From the NCBI GenBank assembly GCA_026388445.1, contig JAPLJU010000081.1:1-9950 (forward strand): a stretch of 9,950 nt of DNA. Direction: 5' to 3'. Below the pieces are notes generated by a model. It did not search any database and was not told where the DNA came from. It worked only from the letters and a program-made list of their open reading frames with translations. Position 1 is the first letter of the stretch. Each line of letters starts with the position of its first letter. The position numbers and the translations under genes were made by a program. Of this stretch, positions 1-5,964 are shown piece by piece. This DNA comes from Deltaproteobacteria bacterium. GTDB taxonomy: Bacteria > Desulfobacterota > Syntrophia > Syntrophales > UBA2192.

Positions 1-1
1 G

Positions 2-580
2 GCCGAAATCCAGACGATCGACGAGGCCCTGATGGGATTCGGCATGCCCGTGGGCCCCATCACCCTTCTGGACGAAGTGGGTCACGACGTGGGGGCTCAT
101 GTGCTCACGATCATGCAGATGGCCTATCCCACGCGTTTCAGTAATATAGACGACTTGGCGAAACTGACCGTCAAGGATCAGCGCATGGGGAGAAAAAATC
201 AGAAGGGCTTCTACCTGTACGAGGCGGGGAAGAAGAAGGGGGTGGACGAGTCAGCATACAAGCTCTTCAAAAACAGGAAGACCCTGTCCCTCAGTAAGGA
301 AGAGGTGCAGGACCGCGTGGTGTTGTGTCTCATCAACGAGGTCGGGTTTTGCATGGGGGAAAATATCCTGACCAATCCGATAGACGCGGAGATGGGCCTC
401 ATCTTCGGCATCGGGTTCCCGCCGTTTCGCGGCGGCCCCCTCCACTATATCGATCAGAGAGGCGCGGGCAATGTCGTGCAGAGCCTGCAGTCCCTGCAGA
501 AAAAGTGGGGAGACCGGTTCAAGCCCGCCCCTTACCTCGTCCAGGCCGCGAAAGAAAACCGAAAACTCTTTACGTGGTAG
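2..580 (+). CDS. 3-hydroxyacyl-CoA dehydrogenase, C-terminal part (FadB/FadJ-type, 5' truncated by window)
   Basis: The frame is open from base 2 to the TAG at 578-580, giving 192 residues; the start lies outside the window. The first visible residues (EIQTIDEALMGFGMPVGP) and the later GIGFPPFRGGPLHYID block are hallmarks of the C-terminal 3-hydroxyacyl-CoA dehydrogenase domains of the multifunctional beta-oxidation alpha subunit. These domains help form the dimer and substrate pocket, while the NAD-binding fold and catalytic His/Glu would lie upstream. The full protein oxidises 3-hydroxyacyl-CoA to 3-ketoacyl-CoA with NAD+; FadB/FadJ proteins also carry an N-terminal crotonase domain, which cannot be checked here. 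The next gene is a thiolase remnant, matching the usual fadJ-fadI or fadB-fadA pairing. A standalone dehydrogenase of the same family is possible, but the two blocks named favour the multifunctional form. Confidence 0.9.
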   Translation, partial: AEIQTIDEALMGFGMPVGPITLLDEVGHDVGAHVLTIMQMAYPTRFSNIDDLAKLTVKDQRMGRKNQKGFYLYEAGKKKGVDESAYKLFKNRKTLSLSKEEVQDRVVLCLINEVGFCMGENILTNPIDAEMGLIFGIGFPPFRGGPLHYIDQRGAGNVVQSLQSLQKKWGDRFKPAPYLVQAAKENRKLFTW

Positions 581-640
581 GCGGAAAATACGATCCGGCC
601 TGCTGCAGGACAATCATGGGAACAGGAGGATCGAAAAGAA

Positions 641-852
641 ATGCAGAAGCAAGATGACATCGTCATTGTGAGCGCAGTGCGAACGCCTTTCAGCCGCTTT
701 GATTCTGCCATGGCGGACATCCCGTCGGGGCCAGCGGCGGTCGCATCACCATGACCCTGGCCTACGAACTGAGGCGAAGGGGCGGCGGTTACGGAATTGC
801 CTCCATCTGCGGGGGGCTTGCCCAGGGCGAGGCGGTTATCCTGAAGGTGTGA
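641..852 (+). pseudogene. Acetyl-CoA acyltransferase (thiolase) remnant, large internal deletion
   Basis: An ATG at 641 follows a good ribosome binding site (AGGAGGA, 624-630) and opens with IVIVSAVRTPFSRFDSAMAD, the classic N-terminus of thiolases. After about 27 residues the frame runs into nonsense and stops at 752-754. In the +1-shifted frame, from 715 to the TGA at 850-852, the sequence reads GHPVGASGGRI and later ASICGGLAQGEAVILKV. That is the thiolase C-terminus with the catalytic-His GHP motif and the C-x-G motif. About 70 of the usual 390-430 codons survive, so roughly 1 kb is missing, including the nucleophilic Cys region. The two ends meet in a stretch (about 714-726) readable as ADIPS in the N-terminal frame and GHPV in the C-terminal frame. 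The product cannot be an active thiolase. It sits between the dehydrogenase and ligase genes, where a beta-oxidation thiolase is expected. Confidence 0.88.
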
Positions 853-853
853 G

Positions 854-893
854 GGCCCGCTGTTTCGGTGTATCTCACCCGAGAAGACGGGCC
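854..893 (+). other. Imperfect stem-loop after the thiolase remnant
   Basis: GGCCCG (854-859) pairs with CGGGCC (888-893). Inside it, TCGGTG can pair with CACC-C-GA (one bulged C) around a TATCT loop. No T-run follows, so it is not a standard rho-independent terminator. It lies between the thiolase stop and the ligase ribosome binding site and may only affect the leader RNA of the ligase. Confidence 0.35.
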
Positions 894-932
894 GCATTTC
901 CATTCGAGAGAGGGGTTACAAAGGAGGGAGCC

Positions 933-2594
933 ATGATTCTGACATCGCAGGAAAACATCAAAAAATGGACGGAGGCCGGGGCCTGGGGGGACAGGACCTT
1001 CATCGACTATTTCAAGACCCACGTCCGCGACAAGCCGGATTATATTTGCCTGGTCGACCCGCTGAACAAAGAGGCCCTGACGGGTTTCAAGCCGGAAAAA
1101 CTCACCTACAGGGAACTGGACCGGGCAGTCGATGCCACGGCCGAGGCCCTGGTTGCCCGGGGGATTCAGAAGGACGACATCATCCTCGTGCAGCTGCCCA
1201 ACTGCTGGGAGCTCGCCATGCTCTACCTGGCCATTACCCGCGCAGGCGGTCTCATCTCCCCCGTGCCGATGCAGTGGCGGCAGATGGAGCTCGACTACAT
1301 CCTGAAGCTCACGGAGGCCACGGCCTTTATCACCGTGGAGGACTTCCACGGCTTCAAACACAGGGAGATGGCGGAAAAGCTCAAAACAGGTCATCCGCGA
1401 CTGAATCAGATCATCACCCTGCAGGAGATACGGGAGATGGCAAAGGGTTCTGTCACGGGCAGGCTCGAGGGCATCAAGATCAACCCCAATGACATTTTCA
1501 CTCTCTGCTGGTCTTCCGGGACAGAGGCAGAGCCGAAGGGCTGCCCGCTCAGTCATAACAACTGGCTCTTTCAAGCCTCCCTCTGTTTTGACCTGGCGCC
1601 TGTCATGCCGGGTGACAACCTCATCACGGCAGGACCACTGGTCAATATGGCGTCCATCGGGACCGTTTACATCGAGTGGCTCAAGGAGGGCGGAAAGCTC
1701 GTGCTCCATCACCCCTTCGACGGGCCTGCCTTTATCCAGCAGCTCATCGCCGAGCAGATCCACTATACGCTGCTCGTGCCTGCCATTGTCAACGCGATCC
1801 TCAAACACCCCAAAGTGGACGCCTTCAACCTGAGCCATATGCGAGCCATCACGATCGGGGCAGCACCGCCGTCTCTGTGGTCCGTCGAGGACCTGAATCG
1901 CCGGTGGGGGATCGAATTTGCCAACATCTGGGGTCAGAATGAGGGCACGGCCAACATTGCGGGACCCGGGAACATCACTGACCTGGCAATGAGGATCGAT
2001 CATTTCCCCCAGTTCAAGGGGCCGGGGTCGAAATGGGCTACCCCCGTGATGAAGCACGTCCACCTGAAGGTCCTGGATCCGTCGAAGAAGGAGCTCACGG
2101 AGGTCGGTTCGGTGGGGGAACTCTGGTACAGGGGCCCCAATGTGATCCCCTGCTATTTCAAGCGGCCCGACATCACGGCGAAGGTCTTTGACGCCGAGGG
2201 CTTCTTCAACACGGGAGACCTCTTTCAGATCAAAACTAACGAATGCATCGGTTTCTTCGAGCGCGCCAAGGACATTATCATCAGGGGCGGCTTCAACATC
2301 AGCGCCCAGGAGGTGGAGAACATACTCCTGGGTCATCCCCGAATCCTCGATGTGGCTGCGGTGGCCATGCCCGACGAGATGCTCGGCGAGAAACTGTGTG
2401 TCTACGTCGTGCCGCGCGAGGGACAGAGCATAGACCTTGCCGAAATAACCGCCTTCATAAAGGCGAAAGGAATCGCCTCTTACAAGATCCCCGAACGTCT
2501 TGAGGTGCTGAGTGCCATTCCCAGGAACCCCGTGGGGAAGATCCTCAAGAAGGACCTGAGGGCGGACATCAGGAAAAAGATCGGGGCCCAGTAA
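933..2594 (+). CDS. AMP-forming acyl-CoA ligase (ANL superfamily)
   Basis: A 553-residue member of the adenylate-forming ANL superfamily, which activates a carboxylic acid with ATP to an acyl-AMP and then transfers it to CoA. The start at 933 is chosen because AAGGAGGGAG lies just upstream; the open frame continues 5' only across the thiolase remnant. Visible motifs in order are the phosphate-binding loop SSGTEAEPKG (about residues 194-203), the aromatic/adenine segment WGQNEGT, the TGD motif (427-429), the hinge region ERAKDIIIRGGFNIS, and PRNPVGKILK near the C-terminus, whose Lys536 is the expected adenylation lysine. Overall it resembles 2,3-dihydroxybenzoate-AMP ligase and cyclohexanecarboxylate-CoA ligase types more than long-chain FadD. 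The substrate cannot be read from sequence; an aromatic, alicyclic or medium-chain acid is plausible given the beta-oxidation neighbours. It is probably cotranscribed with the upstream dehydrogenase. Confidence 0.9.
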   Translation: MILTSQENIKKWTEAGAWGDRTFIDYFKTHVRDKPDYICLVDPLNKEALTGFKPEKLTYRELDRAVDATAEALVARGIQKDDIILVQLPNCWELAMLYLAITRAGGLISPVPMQWRQMELDYILKLTEATAFITVEDFHGFKHREMAEKLKTGHPRLNQIITLQEIREMAKGSVTGRLEGIKINPNDIFTLCWSSGTEAEPKGCPLSHNNWLFQASLCFDLAPVMPGDNLITAGPLVNMASIGTVYIEWLKEGGKLVLHHPFDGPAFIQQLIAEQIHYTLLVPAIVNAILKHPKVDAFNLSHMRAITIGAAPPSLWSVEDLNRRWGIEFANIWGQNEGTANIAGPGNITDLAMRIDHFPQFKGPGSKWATPVMKHVHLKVLDPSKKELTEVGSVGELWYRGPNVIPCYFKRPDITAKVFDAEGFFNTGDLFQIKTNECIGFFERAKDIIIRGGFNISAQEVENILLGHPRILDVAAVAMPDEMLGEKLCVYVVPREGQSIDLAEITAFIKAKGIASYKIPERLEVLSAIPRNPVGKILKKDLRADIRKKIGAQ

Positions 2595-2672
2595 ATAAAA
2601 AAAAGCAATACAGGCCTGAGCCGCAAGCTCTTCGAGAAGAACTTCTATTCGTGATGGGGTGTTAGAAGGCTC

Positions 2673-2715
2673 CCTGAGGGATGATCCTGCTTGGACGGCA
2701 GGAGCAACCCTCAGG
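2673..2715 (+). other. Long interrupted inverted repeat between ligase and acyl-CoA dehydrogenase
   Basis: CCTGAGGG (2673-2680) pairs perfectly with CCCTCAGG (2708-2715), and inside it TCCTGC (2685-2690) pairs with GCAGGA (2698-2703) around a 7-base loop. Between the two stems, TG (2682-2683) can pair with CA (2705-2706), flanked by one mismatch on each side. The result is a nearly continuous stem in the 177-base gap 2595-2771. No T-run follows, so simple termination is unlikely. It could be an RNA processing or attenuation element between the two genes, or a copy of an interspersed palindromic repeat. The rest of the gap shows no convincing gene. Confidence 0.55.
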
Positions 2716-2771
2716 CGTCCATCGGGCACTTTGTGAAGAACAGAAAACGCGATCTGAGGGAGTAAGAAATC

Positions 2772-3917
2772 ATGGGACGGGCGATCTTTAAGGAAGAGCA
2801 TGATATTTTCAGGACGTCCTTTAAGAAGTTTATTGCAAAGGAGGTAGCACCGAATCTCGAACAGTGGGAGAAAGACGGTATTGTCCCCAGAGATGTTTGG
2901 ATAAAAATGGGACAGAACGGCTTTCTCTGTCCCTGGCTCGAGGAGAAATACGGCGGTATCGGTGCCGGATATGAGTATTCCGCGATCATTATGGAGGAAC
3001 TTGCCTATGTCGGTGCCAGCGGTCTCCTCGCCGGCCTGCACAGCGACATCATCGTGCCCTACCTCCACAGCTTCGGATCGGAAGAACAGAAGCTGAAGTG
3101 GCTACCCGGCTGCGCCTCCGGGGAGATCCTCACGGCCATCGCGATGACGGAACCCAACACGGGCTCCGATCTCTCCGCGATCCGGACAACGGCCGTCCTG
3201 GATGGGGACCATTACGTCATCAACGGGCAAAAGACCTTCATCTCCCTGGGCATTCTCAGTCGCCTGGTCATCGTTGTCGCAAAAACGAACCCCAAGGCCG
3301 ATCCCCCCTTCAAGGGTATCAGCCTGATCTGCGTCGAGGACGGGACGCCGGGCTTTATCCGGGGCCGGAAGCTCGAGAAAATGGGCTTACACAGCCAGGA
3401 CACGACCGAACTCGTCTTCGAGGATTGCCGGGTGCCCGTATCCAACCTCCTCGGAAAGGAAGGGCAGGGATTTTATTGTCTGATGCAGAAACTTCAGGGA
3501 GAAAGACTTGCCTGCAGCATCATGGCCCAGTCCCTGGCCGAGGCGATGCTTGACATGACGGTCAAGTACTGCAAGGAGAGGACCGCCTTCGGCCAGCCGA
3601 TCGGCTCGTTCCAGCACAACACCTTCAAGCTCGTGGAGATGGCCACGGAAGTAGAGCTGGGTCGGACCTTCGTGGATGCCTTGATTGCCGATTTTATTGC
3701 CGGCAAAGACATTGTGAAGAGAGTCTCCATGGCCAAGGCCTGGGTTTGCGAGATGGCTAACCGTGTCGCCTATCACTGTGTGCAGCTCCATGGCGGGTAC
3801 GGCTACATGGAAGAGTATCCCATTTGTCGCTTTGCCAGGGACATCCGCGTCTACCCGATCTTTGCGGGGACCACGGAGGTCATGAAGCTCATTGTGGGAC
3901 GAATGATGGGGTTTTAA
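2772..3917 (+). CDS. Acyl-CoA dehydrogenase (long-chain/isovaleryl-type active site)
   Basis: A full-length 381-residue FAD-dependent acyl-CoA dehydrogenase, which makes the 2,3-enoyl-CoA and normally passes electrons to electron-transfer flavoprotein. The ATG at 2772 follows a GAGGGA ribosome binding site. Visible family signatures are AMTEPNTGSDLSAI and NGQKTFIS (FAD/substrate domain), ERTAFGQPIGSFQ, and the C-terminal signature HGGYGYMEEYPICRFARD. At the place where medium- and short-chain enzymes carry the catalytic Glu (YEGT), this protein has FAGTTEVM with Ala365. Instead, Glu244 in QGERLACS aligns with the catalytic Glu of long-chain and isovaleryl-CoA dehydrogenases, so the base is probably Glu244. 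Chain length or branching of the substrate cannot be fixed from this alone. It follows the ligase by 177 bases and is the last gene of the plus-strand cluster. Confidence 0.93.
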   Translation: MGRAIFKEEHDIFRTSFKKFIAKEVAPNLEQWEKDGIVPRDVWIKMGQNGFLCPWLEEKYGGIGAGYEYSAIIMEELAYVGASGLLAGLHSDIIVPYLHSFGSEEQKLKWLPGCASGEILTAIAMTEPNTGSDLSAIRTTAVLDGDHYVINGQKTFISLGILSRLVIVVAKTNPKADPPFKGISLICVEDGTPGFIRGRKLEKMGLHSQDTTELVFEDCRVPVSNLLGKEGQGFYCLMQKLQGERLACSIMAQSLAEAMLDMTVKYCKERTAFGQPIGSFQHNTFKLVEMATEVELGRTFVDALIADFIAGKDIVKRVSMAKAWVCEMANRVAYHCVQLHGGYGYMEEYPICRFARDIRVYPIFAGTTEVMKLIVGRMMGF

Positions 3918-3946
3918 TCCCGGGGCGTTTTTGGCGGGTAATCGTC

Positions 3947-4474
3947 TCAAGGGGGGCATTTCCGGACGATTCGGTCCAGGTGCCCGAGGGCTTCTTCCAT
4001 GGTGCCGGTGTTGAGGATATATTCATCGGCAAGCGCCACGGGCACGGAGGTGCCGTATTCGATTTCCCGGAGATCACGGTCGTCGAAGGTAGCGGCCGAG
4101 TCGTCGTCCCTTCCGCGCTCCATGACACGCCGGCGACGGGTTTGTCTCGGCGCCACGAAGGCGATGACAACCACTTCTGCTTTGCGGCGGATGAGTTCGA
4201 TCTCCGACCAGGAGCGCATGCCTTCCAGGAAGACGAGGGGTTTTCCACTTTGAAGGGCCGCCGACAGCGCCATGCGTGTAACCCCCATGCCGTCTTCACC
4301 GCGAAGTTCCGTGGACACGGCAGCCGTTTGTTGAGGCCCCTGCAACCCCCGCCTTTTCACCGCAGCACGCACCAGGTCTCCCGTGGCGAAATAGGGCATG
4401 CCCTTCGACTCCGCGTAGAGACGCGCGATATTTTTCCCGGACGCCGGCATGCCGACGATGACAAGAATCTTCAT
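3947..4474 (-). CDS. UPF0200-like P-loop nucleotide-binding protein (kinase-like)
   Basis: A 175-residue cytoplasmic P-loop protein. It resembles the UPF0200 family (small adenylate/dephospho-CoA-kinase-like ATPases known mainly from archaea) in the N-terminal GMP-x-SGK loop, the TGDLVRAAVKRRGL segment, FLEGMRSWSEIE, an Arg-rich RQTRRRRVMERGRDDD lid-like stretch, and the C-terminal block VALADEYILNTGTMEEAL. The Walker A reads GMPASGKN (residues 8-15), so the usual Ser/Thr after Lys14 is Asn15. The first-domain loop is otherwise intact. The phosphate acceptor is unknown and kinase activity is not shown. The start lies 21 bases after the stop of the acetyltransferase gene, with only a weak, close ribosome binding site (GGGAG), so translation probably depends on that gene. 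The stop is 29 bases from the convergent acyl-CoA dehydrogenase. Confidence 0.75.
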   Translation of the reverse strand: MKILVIVGMPASGKNIARLYAESKGMPYFATGDLVRAAVKRRGLQGPQQTAAVSTELRGEDGMGVTRMALSAALQSGKPLVFLEGMRSWSEIELIRRKAEVVVIAFVAPRQTRRRRVMERGRDDDSAATFDDRDLREIEYGTSVPVALADEYILNTGTMEEALGHLDRIVRKCPP

Positions 4475-4495
4475 GTCTCCCAGCCTTTCAGAGGC

Positions 4496-4987
4496 TCAGA
4501 GCATTTTTTGCATCCACAGGACATCGAAAACCTTCTCCTTTTTAATACCGATACCCCGAAAACATCCGCACTCGACGAAACCGTTCTTTTGATGGAAGGC
4601 AATGCTGCCATCGTTGAGCGATGAGATGCAGGCCAGAAGCGAGGTCAATTTTTTCGTCTTCGCTTCCTCGACGAGCTTTTCAAGAAAGGCCCTGCCGATA
4701 CCCTTCCTGGTGTATTCCGGGAGAATAAAGTAGGAGATCTCCGCCGTTCTCGAGAGCGTCGGCACGGGACTGTGCGAACGGAGCAAGCCGAATCCGATGA
4801 CCCGCCCGTTTTTGTCTTTGGCCGCAAGCGCCGTGTATCCCTTCGACAGCCTGAACAGCCAATCGAAGAATTCGTCGGTGACCCTGTCTTCCGGGAAAGC
4901 CGCGAAGGTGTTCTCGACGTAGTAGTTGAAGATATCGACGACGGCCCATCGGTCCGCCAGGGAAAGGGGGTCTATCCGGAAAGCCAT
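4496..4987 (-). CDS. GNAT-family N-acetyltransferase, phosphinothricin acetyltransferase-like
   Basis: A 163-residue GNAT enzyme that would transfer an acetyl group from acetyl-CoA to an amine. The acetyl-CoA pyrophosphate-binding motif is seen as EYTRKGIGRAFLEKLVEEA (from about residue 91, with the Gly pair at 96 and 98). It is followed by SSLNDGSIAFHQKNGFVECG and ends in FDVLWMQKML. The order and the C-terminal block match the PAT/Bar and methionine-sulfoximine acetyltransferase subgroup. Members of that subgroup often act on amino-acid analogues, so the true substrate is unknown. The ATG at 4987 has a good ribosome binding site, GAGGAGT, six bases upstream. It is the first gene of a two-gene unit with the UPF0200-like protein; no clear promoter was recognised in front of it. 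Confidence 0.85.
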   Translation of the reverse strand: MAFRIDPLSLADRWAVVDIFNYYVENTFAAFPEDRVTDEFFDWLFRLSKGYTALAAKDKNGRVIGFGLLRSHSPVPTLSRTAEISYFILPEYTRKGIGRAFLEKLVEEAKTKKLTSLLACISSLNDGSIAFHQKNGFVECGCFRGIGIKKEKVFDVLWMQKML

Positions 4988-5116
4988 TCTTACACTCCTC
5001 TTCGCAAGGTGGATTTAGGGTTCTTTTAACAAAAGACGACGCCCATGTCATCGGGAAAAGCATGAAGATTAAAACGAGTGGGTCGGTTTCGAAGCCGGTC
5101 TGAACTCCGAATGAGT

Positions 5117-5158
5117 AAGGCCGGTGCCTGCAGACATTTTCTGCACTTCACCGGCCTT
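5117..5158 (-). terminator. Strong stem-loop downstream of the exported-protein gene
   Basis: AAGGCCGGTG (5117-5126) and CACCGGCCTT (5149-5158) form a perfect 10-bp stem. A further 6-bp stem, TGCAGA/TCTGCA (5129-5134 and 5140-5145), stacks inside around a 5-base loop. It lies 26 bases past the stop of the minus-strand gene at 5185. There is only a TT at the stem end and no T-run on either strand, so it may act as an inefficient terminator or as a 3'-end stabiliser rather than a classic rho-independent site. The gap 4988-5184 holds nothing else that could be recognised. Confidence 0.6.
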
Positions 5159-5184
5159 GATGACCGTTCAGGAATAATCAAGGA

Positions 5185-5679
5185 TCATTTCTTTCTTGAG
5201 AACGGTGCGGTCTGATCTTTCCTCATCCCCGGCGCCTTCTGGGTGACCATGATGGTATCCTTCTTGTCCGTTTGCTTCAGAATATAGATCGTATCCTGGG
5301 ACTTGACCGTAATGATGTAGTTTCCATCCGCGGCCTTTTCGACGGGGCATCCCGGGAACCGCTTCCAGCCGGGACTTTTTGTCATGCCCCCCCTGACAGG
5401 GTCAGACTCCAGGGGTTCCCAGCTGTAGAGGACGAGCGCCCGATCCTTTCCGATTTTTTCAATGGCGAACGCTGCAAGCTGCATTCGAACAGGTAGATAG
5501 GTCCAGTGCCCTTCCCAGATGCCCGAAAATTCGGCCACTTTTTCAGGGACCTCCTTCTTGTCCGGCGGTACGATTTTCAAGCCCTCCGGAAAGGGGGTGG
5601 AGTCTGCGGCGAAGAGAGGCGCCGCGGCCACAAGAATGACAGATAAAATAACGGCGAGTGAAAAGCTAAATTTCCTCAT
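5185..5679 (-). CDS. Small exported protein of unknown function
   Basis: Starting at the ATG at 5679, this encodes 164 residues. The start is supported by an ideal ribosome binding site (AAAGGAGGG, 5685-5693) and by the signal peptide that begins there: MRKFSF, a hydrophobic core to about residue 20, and a likely signal peptidase I site after LFA (residue 24). The mature part is about 140 residues, with a FSGIWEGHW segment, a predicted beta-rich stretch FAIEKIGKDRALVLYSWEP and a later NYIITVKSQDTIYIL. The 'GxWxG ... VVEKI ... A-V-YSW' pattern recalls small periplasmic beta-barrel or lipocalin-like proteins, but no family could be assigned. No lipobox Cys is present, so a soluble periplasmic location is expected. 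The frame is open upstream to a TTG at 5778 that has its own good ribosome binding site. The gene appears monocistronic, between its own promoter and a strong stem-loop. Confidence 0.75.
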   Translation of the reverse strand: MRKFSFSLAVILSVILVAAAPLFAADSTPFPEGLKIVPPDKKEVPEKVAEFSGIWEGHWTYLPVRMQLAAFAIEKIGKDRALVLYSWEPLESDPVRGGMTKSPGWKRFPGCPVEKAADGNYIITVKSQDTIYILKQTDKKDTIMVTQKAPGMRKDQTAPFSRKK

Positions 5680-5801
5680 AAATTCCCTCCTTTGGATGTA
5701 GTGGTTTTCATGCTTCGCAGGGCTTGACGGGTTTGCAGGCTCTGAGATGACGTAATGAAAGGCGCGCGGGCGGTTCAAGCCTGCCTCCTTGATCCTGCCG
5801 T

Positions 5802-5831
5802 ACTATAATGCCTTTTCGGGATGTTTGTCCA
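5802..5831 (-). promoter_or_regulatory. Putative sigma-70-type promoter for the exported-protein gene
   Basis: On the minus strand TGGACA (-35, 5826-5831) and TATAGT (-10, 5802-5807) each differ by one base from the consensus and are 18 bases apart. Transcription would start near 5795, just before the AAGGAGG at 5784-5790 and about 115 bases before the ATG at 5679. The position, just after the terminator of the redox operon and in front of an isolated gene, fits. It is a pattern match only. Confidence 0.5.
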
Positions 5832-5882
5832 CAGGAAGAATGGCCCCCCCGAAGCGCCTGTAAACAGATAACCTCCGCGCTT

Positions 5883-5901
5883 CCCGGGGGAGCCCCCCGG
5901 G
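5883..5901 (-). other. GC-rich hairpin next to the operon terminator
   Basis: CCCGGGGG (5883-5890) and CCCCCGGG (5894-5901) form a perfect 8-bp stem with a 3-base loop. On the minus strand it directly follows the T-run of the terminator at 5904-5945. It may be a back-up stop or a barrier that insulates the gene downstream. On the plus strand it is followed by an A-run, not a T-run. Confidence 0.5.
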
Positions 5902-5903
5902 GC

Positions 5904-5945
5904 AAAAAAAATCCCCCTCGTCCATGATCAGGGGAAGAGGGGGAT
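5904..5945 (-). terminator. Rho-independent terminator of the nuoE/hndB/nuoF-gltD operon
   Basis: Read on the minus strand, ATCCCCCTC and GAGGGGGAT (plus-strand positions 5937-5945 and 5911-5919) form a 9-bp GC-rich stem with a 17-base loop, followed at once by eight T residues (5904-5911). It starts 20 bases after the stop codon of the fusion gene. This is the best terminator in the window and marks the 3' end of the redox operon. Confidence 0.88.
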
Positions 5946-5964
5946 GAATGGGGGTCCGGGTTGG

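Noticed and set aside
699..932. A 78-residue N-terminal extension of the acyl-CoA ligase
   Set aside because: It runs through the thiolase remnant in a third frame, while the ATG at 933 has a strong ribosome binding site and gives normal family length.
2682..2765. Short open stretch ending GHFVKNRKRDLRE just before the acyl-CoA dehydrogenase start, possible end of another decayed gene
   Set aside because: Too short and without a recognisable family pattern; no upstream part could be found in any frame.
789..3068. Long open frame (759 codons) on the minus strand opposite the ligase and dehydrogenase genes
   Set aside because: It covers two clearly recognisable plus-strand genes, has no family-like motifs and reflects the high GC content at third codon positions.
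3918..3946. Possible bidirectional terminator between convergent genes (CCCG ... CGGG)
   Set aside because: Only about four base pairs can form and the run of T lies in the loop, so the structure is not convincing.
3824..4624. Plus-strand open frame of 266 codons over the kinase-like gene
   Set aside because: It overlaps the end of the acyl-CoA dehydrogenase and is antisense to the UPF0200-like gene, with no ribosome binding site or family features.
5088..5106. tRNA-like arm (CGGTTTCGAAGCCGG)
   Set aside because: No acceptor stem, D-arm or anticodon arm could be placed around it; it is a short palindrome only.
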